Origin: Zygnema cylindricum | Lineage: Eukaryota; Streptophyta; Zygnematophyceae; Zygnematales; Zygnemataceae | Assembly: GCA_037447655.1 (NCBI GenBank) | Contig: JBBHKE010001281.1 | Location: 202,039 to 266,038 of the forward strand | DNA: 64,000 bases | Reading direction: 5' to 3' | Shown: piece by piece, positions 52,810 to 64,000 of the stretch | How positions within the stretch are numbered: the first letter of the stretch is position 1 | Layout: each line of letters begins with the position of its first letter | Notes under the pieces: generated by a model | Databases searched by the model: none | Told to the model about the DNA's origin: nothing | Seen by the model: the letters and a program-made list of their open reading frames with translations, nothing else | Program-made: the position numbers and the translations under genes

Positions 52810-55800
52810 CACCTTCTGATTACTAAACTCCAAATATGTATTCACATTATAAGATGGAGCCTCTACCGCATCCTTCCAAAAAAGAGACCAGCTTCCGAGC
52901 TCTTTCGAGTTTGACTTTCCGGTCAACTGTTGACTTTTTTTTATGGAGTTGGAGTTTTCGATCGACGGCTGACTTTTTTTTGTCTCTTCTGTGAGAGTCA
53001 ACTGAAGACCCTCGGAAGCTTCCTCTCCCCAAAAGTGCCAACTGGCTGCCACGTGGCAGTTTGTCTGGAGAGACAAATTGGGACACGTGGCAATGGCAGA
53101 AACAGACAAATTCAAACTAGAATCTGTCTTTTCTGAAGTTTTCTGATTGTTTTGGTGTTTTTTGGGAAGATTTTTGTGGCCCTGGTAGACCAAGTGGGCC
53201 TGTACTCCAAAAGAAGGAGAAAGAAAAACATGGAGACTGAATAAGACAAGAATGTGATACACCTAACCTCTTTTTGTTTGTTTTAGGACTTTTTAAGGGT
53301 TTTTCAGGGTTTTACAGGTTTTTTCAGGATTATCTCGGTTTTCTAGAGGATTATTTTTTGTTATATGCCAATTTTTCAAAAACTCAAAAGAAAGATTAAC
53401 CATGACAGAAACCTATTAGAAATTGGAAATCCCAACCCTAACCCTAAGCCTAACCCTAATTTATTTCCTAGTTTTTTTAGTTCATGAGAAATTTGAGACC
53501 AACTCCTGAAATATTTAGCCCAAAAAAAAACACTATGAAATACTAACCCCTAGTTCTTTCATCCCTCCCCCTCTCTCTCCCCCTCCCTCCTCTAGCCAGC
53601 AACCAACACCTATTAAGCTACTTTTTAAAGCGTAAAACCCCAAAAACCTTGCCAATCCCCCACCTCCTGCTGGCCCAATCACTAAAACCTAAGACTCCTC
53701 CCAGAAAGGACATCCCTAAAAAAAGGGGAAAAAAAAAAAAACGATCGGTTAAGAAAAAACACCTCTCACCTGAAACACTCGTCTGGGCCTCAACCCCAAC
53801 CCTAAATTCTCGTCTTTTTCTCCCTCGTCTCTCTCGTCTCTTTCGACTCGTTCATCCCTTTCGTCTTTTCTGCCATTTCCACCCTCCGTTTCCTGGACGG
53901 ATTTCAACACTAATTCTGGTTTCGGAATTGCTAAAAGAATTTCTTTTCCGCGATAAAGAACTCCTGCTTTCACATAAGAAGTTCCGTACAGAAACTCCCA
54001 CAGTAAACAAGTGTTTTTAAATCCCTCCCATAATCTCTTCCCTTCAGTCCTATCTCCCTCCTCCTCGTGTTTTAAAACTCGGTTAAAAATTTTAATCGTG
54101 TCGGAACCATAGGCGGCAGGAAATCGCTGTTTAAAAAAAAAAAAAAGGGAAAAAATGAAAGGGGGAAACGAGAAGGAGAAAGGGGAAAGAGAAGGAGAAG
54201 AAAGGAGGAGAGGGAGAAAGGTCAAAAAGAAGGATAGAGGTGGGAAAAAGGGATGGGAAATGGGTGAGAAAGTGGTAAAGACTGGGCTAAAAGTGTAAAC
54301 AAAAGGGGAGAGACGTGAGGGAAGGGAAGTAATGAAAGGGAAGGGAAGGGAAGGGAAGGGAAGGGAAGGGAAGTAAATATTATTAAAATAATTTTAATTG
54401 CATATTTAGGGTTTCTCCATATGCCACTTCATTCTCTCACTTCTCACTTTTCCACTCCTCCTCTGCCAAAAATAAGAACATCTGCTGAGTCCTTGTTCTC
54501 TCTCTCTTTCCCCTCCCCCTCCCCCCTCCCTCTCGCTTTCTCTTCCTCCTCCCTTCGCGTCTCCTTTCCCCCCTTTCTCGCTGTTTCCCTCACACTGCTT
54601 CTTTGCCTGCATACCCAAAAAAACCTCCCTCCATCCCTATTCCCTCCTTTCTCCCTCCCTCCTTCGCTTTGTTCACTTCTCCCTACTCCCTTCGTGTGCA
54701 TGCCAACAGGATTCCACTTTGTGACCACCAGATCACCTTGATCCCTCCTCCCTTCCCCCTCCCTGGCTCTCTCTGGTCTACGACTTTGGGGGGGGGGTGC
54801 GTGTGCCACATGAGGTCCACGTCGTACGTGGGCACCACGAATATTACCCCTGCGCTCGCCGCCCCTGCAGTTGAGGTACTTGAGACACCCGAAAGGGAAC
54901 AGCTAAAATTAAGTAGTGGGGCTCCTTGGGTGGGTGGGAGGAGGGAGGGAGAGGGAGAAGGGATAAAAAGGGAAGGGATTGAAAATACATCTTGTTAGGA
55001 GTTGGGAAAGGCAGGAGTGCGGGGAGAGGAGGGAGGGAGACAGAGGGAGAAAGTGAATGAGTGAGGAGTTTCAGACCAAATACAAAGTCCCATTTTATCT
55101 CCCACTTGAAAAACTAAAGTGCAGGTTGTGTGGTGTACCCACATTGTACCCAAAATCCTGTTGATAATGGACTCTCGCCTTTAAATCGTGTTTTATTTTC
55201 GGTCGATCGTGATTTTCCGCAGATATTTGTATGAAATCCTCGACCTCCTTTTCCAAAGAAGGAGAATTTTTTTCGTATTCTTCAAAATTTAAATGAAATT
55301 TTTGATTTGGGTACAAAGTTTCCCACACAAAAGCCGTGGCAGCCATGGCTTTTCCTTCTTCGATTTCGTCTAATTCTCCGGAAAAACAATCCAAAACTTT
55401 TCCGTAAATTTCGTAACAATCTTTCCCGTATAAAATCTGCATAAAACCAAAATAGATTCATAGGGTTTCCTAAGAGAACAAAAAAGGGGGGAAGGCGCGG
55501 AAGGAAGAAGTTGCAGAGGAAAAAAAGAGGAGGGATACCCTAAAAAACCAGAAAAGGAAGGTAAAAAGGAAGGGAAAGAGGAAGTGAAAAAGGACAGGAA
55601 AGAGGCTGACGTCCTGGAAACCCTCAATAAAACAAAAAGATAATTTTTCCAAAGCTTTGCAGGACTTACCGGATTAAGACGATGACAATGCCAAACATAG
55701 TCGATGTCCAATGGGGGCATAGGTGGTAAGTTATTTGGAATCGATACTTTGCCGTCTTGATAATCAGCTAACAAAGGGAGCCAGTAATTTTCATATCTGC

Positions 55801-57066
55801 AAAAACAAGCAAAAAGATTTGCATCTTTTAGTTGCAGATCAAGTGTTCGAGAGTCTTTCCAGAGGGTCATCCGGCATTTAGTAAGGTTATGCTTGAGGGT
55901 TAAGTTTTCACACATCATATTGGCATGAAATATTCCAAAACCTTGACATTGAACTACAATTGGCATTGTAAAAGAAAATACTGACATTATGGAAAATTGA
56001 TATTAACAAAGCACTGGGAATGCACATAGACATTGACAAAGAAATATCATTAAACGTGAATGAATGAAACAAGGACATTAAAACAATACAAAGTAAATTT
56101 GCTTATGATTTTAAGCAGCCTGATGGCATCATAACAGAATGATTATTCATTCTATTGATGACGATTAATAAAAACACAAAACACTTGTGTTTATTGTCCT
56201 TTTGCATCCAATTTGATATCAGCATTCATTTGGCTTGCATCAACATCACGCCTGCCACAACTTTAAAGTGAACTTGACACCGACAACTTCAACAATTCCA
56301 CAATCAACACATAAGAATAAACAAACAACAATATCTATGCCAAAGTTGATAACAAATTGACAAACATTGACATGGACATCGGCACAAAAAAGGACATCGA
56401 CTTCTCAATGTTAATCTCAACATCAACATCAGCATCGACATCAACATCGAAATCGCCATCGACATCGAAATCAACATCGATATTGACATTGAAATCGACA
56501 TCGAAATCCACAAAGACATAGACATCAACATCGGCAACGCCCTCACACTCGCCATCACTAAAATTGATATAGTAAGAGACTCCACACAGACATCCCAGAG
56601 AAGTGTAGCCTTCAAGATAAGTATTACCATCAACATCAGAACAGCCAACACTCGAGCATAAATCAAAGGTAAAGCATTTTCGCCATATTATATGCTCAAA
56701 AGGTGCCATAGGCGTAGTGTGCTAAGACTCTCAGGAAATTACGCCTATTTTACACCTTTTGTGAGTGAAATACGCAGAAAAGTATGTCGCGTTTTATCAA
56801 TGCTCGCGCCAAAGCCGACGTCCACATCAGTACTACGGTCCACACTAAATCCAAACAGAGACCATCCGCTTCTATCCCTCCGCTCTCAGCCCATCTCACC
56901 TGCACACAGCCATTTTCAGCGCCAGGCCCGTGTGAAGACTCGGCCAGCATGCCACGTCGCGCAACATACGCAGGTGCTGTCGCACGCCCCGCATCAGCGA
57001 CACAGACACCGGCAGAGCTTGAGCTTCAGCCCATTCCAACTTTTGGTCACACGTAGGGACAACCAT
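50362..57066 (-). CDS. DUF1399 / GRDP-like protein gene, nine exons, 3' terminus unresolved
   Basis: Resembles plant glycine-rich domain proteins (GRDP, DUF1399), reported in stress and auxin responses; biochemical role unknown. Exons on -: 57066-56900, 55796-55670, 55436-55139, 54924 to about 54786, 54126-53770, 53199-52813, 52306-52119, 51403-51327, 50798-50362; phases agree at every join except after exon 4. Motifs in order: KLEWAEAQALPVSVSL, LALKMAVCRYENYWLPLLAD, PPLDIDYVWHCHRLNP, KDCYEIYGKVLD, VVPTYDVDLMWHTH, FPAAYGSDTIKIFNRVLKHE, GTSYVKAGVLYRG, PPSLHVNFSVTPPILGPYLL, RATALLNWKSLTME. About 730 residues are modelled (relatives about 800). The duplicated WHCH/WHTH motifs are the family signature. 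The start ATG follows a CT-repeat leader. After exon 4 (WHTHP, C homopolymer) the frame is one base off; the last exon may lie near 50015-49930 but its phase also disagrees. Either the model misses small exons or the gene is slightly damaged. Confidence 0.75.
52150..52202. repeat. CTCCCT hexamer repeat within a coding exon
   Basis: About five CTCCCT units on + (GGGAGA-type on -), read in the GRDP exon 52306-52119 as an EGEGEGEGE tract between LLRLEKKNVG and VFRVLDHTRE. Its length is a multiple of three in the predicted frame, so the exon stays open. Confidence 0.7.
52745..52808. repeat. GA/CT microsatellite directly after a GRDP-gene donor
   Basis: GAGAGA on +, just beside the donor AAG/GTGAAT at 52812. 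It reads as CTCTCT right after the splice site on the coding strand. Confidence 0.85.
54300..54376. repeat. GGGAA pentamer microsatellite
   Basis: AGGGA repeated about eight times in the core (54336-54374), with purine-rich flanks. It lies in a GRDP-gene intron. Confidence 0.8.
56400..56560. repeat. Degenerate GACATC/GAAATC hexamer array
   Basis: Units ACATCGA and AAATCGA/CAACATC on +; on - it reads as an Asp-Val/Asp-Phe alternating peptide (DVDFDVDGDFDVDVD). It lies in the first intron of the GRDP-like gene. The - frame continues upstream into a Cys-containing stretch (GCSDVDGNTYLEGYTSLGC), whose coding status is unclear. Confidence 0.7.
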
Positions 57067-57069
57067 CAG

Positions 57070-57070
<1 letters not shown>

Positions 57071-57127
<57 letters not shown>
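57071..57127. repeat. GA/CT microsatellite in the GRDP-like 5' leader
   Basis: About 27 AG units, ending 5-10 bp upstream of the predicted start codon (57066) on the coding strand, where it reads (CT)n. CT-rich leaders are common in plants. Confidence 0.9.
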
Positions 57128-57132
<5 letters not shown>

Positions 57133-57622
57133 AAGAGCAGAAACGTAAAAGTGGCACGTCACGTATTTGAACACATTACGTAAACTTGCTGGAAAAGTTT
57201 GACCTGGACAAGGATTGCTTGCTTTGAGGACGTGGACGCTAGGCCAAAGTTGAAAACTTTGAACTTTGAACGACGAATAGGGACGCGTTGCTGACGGTAC
57301 GACCGTACGGCTATGCAAAAGGACGTTCCCCACACGAGAAGGTGCTCGGCATACGCGGTTTTGTGTTTTAACGTACCCTATTTTAGTATTTTATACGTAA
57401 AAATGCACATGCTTTTTTACGGTGCGCATAACCGTAAACTTTGCATCTTCCCCGTACATCTGTTGTTTGAGACATACTGTAGTTTTCACTTTACTAAACT
57501 TGTTTTGCAGTTACTTGAAAATATTTTCCACTGGCCCATACTCTCTACCAGGGGCAGATTGTCATAAATTCGATTCTCCTCTACTCTCCCAGGAGTCAAA
57601 ATGAACAACTCTCAGACGCTTA

Positions 57623-58544
57623 GGGTACGTCCCCATGTATTAAAGTATTGACTTTAATCTGTCGTTTTTATCCAAAACGCAGTTCCGTACGAGGCAAACT
57701 TTAACCGTACAAAAAAATCAATTCTTTAAAAGTACAGCAAACTTTAAGTCCATACTTTGAATGTACTTTATGATTGTCGTCATGTGAACGCATTTTGGCG
57801 TTTTCCTTTTTTCGAACCCCGGGCAAGAGAATCCAGCCCGTCAAAAAACTTCATCAAAAATCACCTCGCGACCTGATTTCAGGGAAAGTACCGCCCAAAC
57901 AACGAATGAAAAATGACCCACGCACGCGCCACAAGAGTGGTAAAATTTTAGGACGAGGGAGAGTACTCGCTTTTTTTCTCCCTGCCCGTCTCGTGTATGT
58001 ACGGAAAATACGAGGATGTACGGAAAAAAATCTGCAGGGGTCTCGGACCTCCAATTTCATTCATGGGTCCTCTCCCTCTCACACTATCACTTTTATCTCA
58101 CACTTTTTAGAATGAGGCACGACAAAACTGGTATGAAATGAAAGATATTTGAAAAAATAATCTTTTGACTACCTTTTATGTATATTTTTATGGCAAGTAG
58201 AGCGAAAAAAGTAGAGAAAACGCAATCGGGTACCCATGGCCGAAAGTTCTTGAATCTGTGACGTCACAAGTGAGCATGACGTCACAATGTTACAAAACCC
58301 TAAACATCTGCCATGTCACAATATTACAAAAATGTAGACGTCTACGACTGTCGCTGTTTTTGTTGGCGTCACCAATTTTGTAGTCGTCGTCAACCGTCAC
58401 AAAGTTGTACCTACGTCTACACCCGTCACATGTCAAAGTTCCGATTTCATTTTTGCACATAGCGACGCTTTTCAAAGTAGTACGAAACACTTCGCTACAG
58501 TCCAAAGTACTTTTTCAAAGTATCGCTTACATGGGGACGCACCC
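57623..58544. mobile_element. PIF-like MITE, family B
   Basis: Ends GGGTACGTCCCCATGTA and the inverse TTACATGGGGACGCACCC, flanked by TTA (57620-57622, 58545-58547). 922 bp, somewhat longer than the others. Confidence 0.8.
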
Positions 58545-58747
58545 TTACTATCGCTCCATAAGCCATATGCTTCAAAGGAGCAAGAATGCGTGTGACAGGC
58601 TCATTTTTTGTCCCGTAAAATATGGAATATGGGAATATTCCAATCGAAAAATTCGAATCGGACGGCTAAAGCTGCTCCTCAAAATATCCAGGGAAATGGG
58701 CCATGTCCCACGTATGGCCGTACCATCTAGTTCGCATAGAATCGGTA

Positions 58748-59322
58748 CACCGCGCATCGATATTAGTGTCAACGACACTAATTTGGGTTCTTAAAATTTT
58801 GATTTTTTTCCTCTAATAGGATACATGATTTTAATTTTTCCTTGACGTTAATTAAGGTACCGTACAAAATAGCGTAAAGGACGAATTACAATAATATCTA
58901 AATAGTGTGGTGTAAGGTTGATGTCAGACCGTACATAAATGTACCTTTTCAAGTGAAAATTTTACAAAAAATGAGTTAAATCACGCGCACACATAGGATC
59001 GTGCGCTAAAAAAACGGGATTGTTATGACACGTAAACTAGTCTTACATGTACGGATATTTAAATTTCACGACGGCGTACGATTTTCAATATTTTGTACGA
59101 AATACATATCCATAATGTATATAATCGTACCGAATATTCCATTTTTTGCTGTTCCCAAATTAGCATAAACGCCGAAATTAGAATACTGTTCCCAAATTAG
59201 CATAAACGCCGAAATTAGAATACACCTTTTTAAAAAAAAATAAAAAAATCTTAATTAGCGTCAATGACGGTATATTTACTTCCACACTATTTAAAATTTG
59301 ACACTAATAACGGTGCGCGGTG
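58748..59322. mobile_element. TA-flanked MITE (CACCG family), long form
   Basis: Ends CACCGCGCATCGATATTAG and the inverse CTAATAACGGTGCGCGGTG, TA on both sides. Contains a local tandem duplication near 59146-59222 (TGTTCCCAAATTAGCATAAA ... twice). It stops 127 bp before the lipase start codon. Confidence 0.75.
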
Positions 59323-59449
59323 TAGTTTCGTTGGAGGGCCACACCATAAAACGTGGAAGCTTCCTGATATGAATTTTAAATTTCGCGAGACCTAGTTGAT
59401 TCTGTATGTCCTTTTGGATTAGTCCTGTCCATTCCATTTTTTCTGAAGC

Positions 59450-61458
59450 ATGGCGCCTGCGGAAGCTAGCGGCCATCCGTCTTCTGTGGGAGAGACCAAT
59501 TCACTTATTCATAAAAATTGCGAGACTCCTGTAGGAATGCCATGGGAAGATTATTATTATTTGAAAAATGTCTCACACGAGACTTCTCGTTTGAAAAATG
59601 CTCGTGGAATATCATTATTTGTGCAGTCGTGGTTTCCAGGTCTGCATATCCACACTCAGTTTTCTTACACAAATAATTTCGTCAGTTCCTTACAAATCTT
59701 CATCTTTCTTATTCTAATTTTCTAGACTGCCTTGACAATTGGTGTATGAAATTTGTCAACGTTTACTCGCAAATTTTTTGGCTGGTTGAAATTTGCTCAG
59801 GTTTTTCTCCTTTTTGACAAACGAATGTAGTTTTTACAATATTATTTGAAGAGATGAAATGGTCGACATACACACAGCTCCTTACCTTTTTCCTCTGTTT
59901 TTTGTCAAAGTTCCTATTTACCAAAGAATCTGAATAACGATTGACAGCAGAATAACAGCAAATTGAGACTATAATAATACAAGATACTTTAAAAAATTTA
60001 GCCGTAGGGTACACGACAGTTACATCTGTACACCAAAATTAATTTATATCAGACTAATTTGAGGTGTTGGGTTGAGGGAACTCGGTAATTGCTTGGAGAG
60101 AAAAAAAACAAAAGCATTCAGCTACACATTTTTTTGGCTACATGAATTTGAATGGACCATACTAGTGACATCAGTAGAGTATATGAGAAGTAGATGGCTC
60201 CATGGCTTAGAAAACATGAAATTGCAAGAAAACAGCATTAGATTTTTTTGTTAAAAAACAGTAGTACACTGTACGTGTTCTTTACCTCCCTTGATTTAAA
60301 AAATAACAAGGAAATACAACATATTCGTTGGGGTTTAAGCATTAATTCGGCACCATGCATTTCAGATTTTTTTCTGCCTCAATGATGTCACAACCTATAC
60401 TCAGTTCATCCCCTGTTTTGTGTTGAAACTGTTTTTATCTGTGGAGAGTGGATGTGATGGGTCAATAGTGGAAAGTGAAATTTTGTAAATTAAGTCTATT
60501 AGTAATAAATAAATTTTCCACACTAGCTGTTGTACAAACTCTTGCACATAACGGAATTGCATAATGAGGCAATGGATACGTGTGCAAAAGAAACCAACAT
60601 GGAGTCGTATTCAGTCCTACTTCTTCATTCTGCTAATAGCATCAAACTTGTAGATAATGTTGATGCTCCTGATCACATGCATCATTATATCATTTTCTTT
60701 TTTTATCTTTGGTGCAGCTTGGGCTGTCAAGTCAAGTGTTAGTGTTGACTTTGAGGTCTTACTTTTTCTGTCCTCCTTGTTGCCTTCTTGACATGCCCTA
60801 TTTTCACTGTGTTTGGTTTTCTTTTTGCTCTGATGTTGGTATTAAGAAAGTGAGCTTTTAGTGGAGTGTGAAAGTTCATTTAAAAAATTCAGTTACCTTT
60901 AGAGGTTTAAATGCAGATGCCGTGAGCTCAATGCTTTCAGTCAGTTTCAGTCACCAGACGATTTTGTTTTTACTCGAATAGCCTGTTTGTCACCTTGAGA
61001 TCTACCCACTTTCAAAAGGAACTTAAAGGCATATGTGTCTACTTTTCTTTATCTGTTCCTATGTTATCTCTTTATGATTCAGTTGAACGGGAGCCGAAAG
61101 CAATCCTTTGTATGTGCCACGGTTATGGGAATGACAGCAGCTGGGACTTTCAGGTCCGTTAAAACTAGTGTTTTTTTCAGGTTTTGCGGTTACATTGTCA
61201 GTGCGTTAGCCACTTTTCAAGAGCACATGCTCCACTTCCTTTCTGGTGATTTTGTCTCTTCTGTATACTTAGTTTCAATCTGTTCTTTGATGTAAGCTGC
61301 CAACGTTTTGTGAAGGGATGTAGCTGTTCTGTGTTTATGGCGTCTTTGATAGCATTTGCAGTCTCACCTCTACTTGCACTTTTTGTGCACTGCTGAAAAT
61401 TAAGGTATGTTATGAATATATGATGTATGTATTAGTACATGTATACATGTATGTACAT

Positions 61459-61491
<33 letters not shown>

Positions 61492-64000
61492 ATACATACA
61501 TGCATACATACATACATACATACATGCATACATACGTACATGCGGCTGCAGTATTTTTGCAGCAGTTGTAGTTGCAGGAACCATGTGGTATGGATGTGCA
61601 GCTAATCCAACGCAGGGTTTGGTCATCAGGCTCAAATGAATCTCCATGATAATCAGGCTGGAACATTTGTATCTTTAATGCTGTTCTGAACAAAGTCTTG
61701 AAGTTTTGCTTAGAACAAAACATGAGCGAATCCGAACTGTAGGGTGGACTGGCAGGGAAGAAGTGGAAAATAAACATGCAAACAAAGCCACACTAATTCC
61801 AGCTTGTGTTATACAGGTAACAGCGATTGAGTTTGCTGTTCACGGCTTTGCTATATTTGCTTTTGACCAAGAGGGCCATGGAAAATCAGAAGGTCTTCGT
61901 TGTGGTGTACGGAAATTTGAACATCTTGTCGACACCTTCAGTTTGTATATTGTTTCAGTGACTGAGCAATCTCGTTGGAAAAACCTGCCAGTTTTTTTAT
62001 ATGGGGAGTCCCTTGGAGGGGCTGTAGCCATACAGACAATCAAGTAGGTATGCAAAACTCTCCTATCCAACCATTCTCTTTCTAACGTGCCATCCACAAG
62101 TTCACATCTAACCTCCTACAGGGGATAAAAATCACATATGCGAGCCGTTATGTTCAAACCAACCACACAACTATTGTTCTCATTTTTTTGCTATTCGCAC
62201 ATGAACTTGAGCAAGCAATGAAAGTATCCACGTCCAATCAACAGCTTTTTTTCGTGGACAAAGCCGCTGAAAGGTTCTTTATCAAAATTTCCAAATTCTC
62301 CTCTAACCATTTTCGCATTCAAGTTATTTCAAATATACTCAGAGCTCCTGTTTTTGCCAAAACATTTGCCCTATCATTTGTCCCATGCCGCCTCAAAAAT
62401 CTTATGAACATGGCAATAAGAAATCTTTATGAAGCCTGAAACAACTATCGAATTTCTCAAAAAGGCTTTATGAAAAAATGATGATGATAATGATAGAGTT
62501 CGCTTGACTGTATTCCTGGATATTCAACTTCAATTCCTTTCAATAAAGTGACGATATCCTACATCTCTCAATTTATTTTTTGTCTTTACCTTTTTTTGAT
62601 GTTTTTTTGGCATCTTTATTAATTGTTAATGATGATCTTCTTTATTATCGTGGGATTTTTACTACTTACTAACAACAAGACCCGGCTTATGGGATAAAGA
62701 CATAATGCACAGAAGTACTTCACTAAAAGCTAAAAACGAGTCAAAACTAACTCTACAATAGCATTAAAAGATTGAGTTTGTTATTTTCTATCCCTCTATT
62801 TTTCTATATTTATCTGTTTCTGTGAATTTGAAGGAAGAAGCCAGAGATTGCGAAGGGAGTTATTTTATCGGCCCCGATGATTAAACTTGCCCCTCAATTG
62901 AGACCCCATTGGTTATTGGAATTTATTCTTTCACTTTTGGCTTATATAATTCCGGACGCTGCGATTGTCCCAACGAAACCCAATTTGGCGTAAGTTCTAG
63001 CCATGGTTGGAGGATTAAAATGCTTTCAAAATTCAACGTCGGGTTCAAATTTCAAATAGAAAACGTGCCAGATAAGCTAGGACTAAGGAATAACTTTGTC
63101 TTTTTGTTTATGTTACGTCAGTTTCAGCATGAAAGTTGCTTGGGAAAGATGCAGTAGACATGATACTTAATGCATCGATTAGTGTCTTTAAACAGTACAT
63201 CTTCTCCGTCGTATTTTCTCTTTCTCTGAAGTGGCCAGATAATTTTTGTTTAAGTCCTTGAAGACTTGTTTTTAAAATACCATTATGTTAAGAGAAAGAG
63301 ACCTGTGAGGTTTTGAAAGAACCAACAAGGAAGTTCATAAGTCCGTTACCAATCTGAATATTTTTTTAACACTTTTCACATCTTGTTGAGTCTAATGTGA
63401 ATCACTCAGCAATGAGAGGATGACAATTTTTCGGAACTTGGAAATCTCGCTAACCATCAACCCATGGGAATTATAGTTCTAATGTGCAAAAACTTATGGA
63501 GACTCTGTATATGGTTACCCCGTATTTTACACTAAGTTCACCGCTTTACATGCGCATGTCTTTCTGTATATTTTTGCATATTAAAACTATGATGTTTTTA
63601 ATGAACTATCTTTATGAATTGTTTCTCTTTTTTGGAACTTTGATTCTGTCATTGATTACATCAAAGACAAAACTGTCCGTTCTTAACTTACCAAGCTGCC
63701 CAAGATATATCATTTTCTGGTTCTGCCATATTATCACTCCAAATTTTGGCTACTTCCGCATAGTATACTTTTTTTGTTTTTGGTCCCATTCTTCGGTCAA
63801 CTGAGTCTCTATTTCTGTCTTAACTGTCCCCCTTTTAATTCTTGTTTGGTGAATCCAGAACCGGATTCCGCGATCCTGAGAAGTTGAAAATTGCTGCTGG
63901 TAACCCGAATCGATATTCTGGGAATCCTCGACTGGGTTTCTCCCTTGAGATTATTAAAGTGACAACTGAAATATCGTCTCATATGGAGGATGTGGACTTC
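59450..64000 (+). CDS. Monoacylglycerol-lipase-like alpha/beta hydrolase, 3' end beyond window
   Basis: Serine hydrolase of the plant MAGL / caffeoylshikimate esterase type. Five exons in consistent phase: 59450-59639, 61083-61153, 61817-62043, 62834-62989 and 63859 to the window end. It starts MAPAEASGHPSSVGE; then KAILCMCHGYGNDSSWDFQ with the HG oxyanion motif, FAIFAFDQEGHGKSEGLRCG, the nucleophile elbow FLYGESLGGAVA (Ser in GESLG), KKPEIAKGVILSAPMIKLAP, AAIVPTKPNLA and TGFRDPEKLKIAAGNPNRYS. The catalytic Asp and His should follow in sequence not included here. The cap region order is normal. At exon 3 the in-phase donor is AA/GTAGGT; using GTATGC four bases on would admit a stop codon. Whether it acts on monoglycerides, lysophospholipids or caffeoyl shikimate cannot be told. 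Confidence 0.85.
61395..61545. repeat. TA and CATA microsatellites in lipase intron 2
   Basis: An ATATATAT run then CATACATACATA-type tetramers. Tyr/Cys/Met-rich frames over it are artefacts. Confidence 0.85.

Noticed and set aside
61400-61777. Tyr/Cys/Met-rich frames in the lipase intron
   Set aside because: Translations of TA and CATA microsatellites.

Overview
This is a repeat-rich, low-GC nuclear window from a eukaryote, most likely a streptophyte (land plant or charophyte alga). The evidence is GT-AG introns; four genes whose closest remembered relatives are plant proteins (ribosomal protein uS13/RPS18, a GT92 glycosyltransferase, a DUF1399 glycine-rich-domain-type protein and a plant-style monoacylglycerol lipase); and a telo-box AAACCCTAA upstream of the ribosomal gene, as is common in plant ribosomal protein promoters. 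I cannot name the species. I saw no rRNA gene, tRNA, CRISPR array or bacterial feature.

Layout. 1-3 kb is nested MITEs. 3.2-8.6 kb holds an unrecognised acidic-N-terminus gene whose intron is a very large purine-rich repeat. 8.6-11.1 kb is nearly featureless. 11.1-18.8 kb is a deeply nested transposon stack (PIF/Harbinger-like, hAT-like and MULE-like elements inside one another). 19.0-22.8 kb is the complete RPS18 gene (+). 25.7-27.3 kb (perhaps to 28.3 kb) is a small basic LGLGA-type protein gene (-). 28.7-34.8 kb is a second nested MITE/MULE block with a minisatellite. 35-36.6 kb is a degraded non-LTR retrotransposon framed by inverted copies of one MITE. 39.6-43 kb is more MITEs. 43.1-46.5 kb is a GT92 glycosyltransferase (+). 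50.4-57.1 kb is a DUF1399/GRDP-like gene (-) with at least nine exons. 57.6-59.3 kb is two MITEs, and 59.45 kb to the window end is a monoacylglycerol-lipase-like gene (+), truncated by the window edge.

The genes are ordinary, unlinked housekeeping or cell-wall/lipid genes; nothing suggests a functional cluster. The unusual biology is structural. In RPS18, decayed tandem copies of the exon-intron junctions lie inside the adjoining introns, suggesting introns that grew by local duplication across splice sites. Several target-site duplications can be read exactly, so the order of transposon insertions can be reconstructed, including a MULE-like family that apparently amplified while carrying a PIF-like MITE at the same internal site. 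CT/GA microsatellites sit immediately after several splice donors and inside one exon.

All coordinates, splice phases and target-site duplications were read by eye. Protein family assignments come from memory of conserved motifs, not from database searches.
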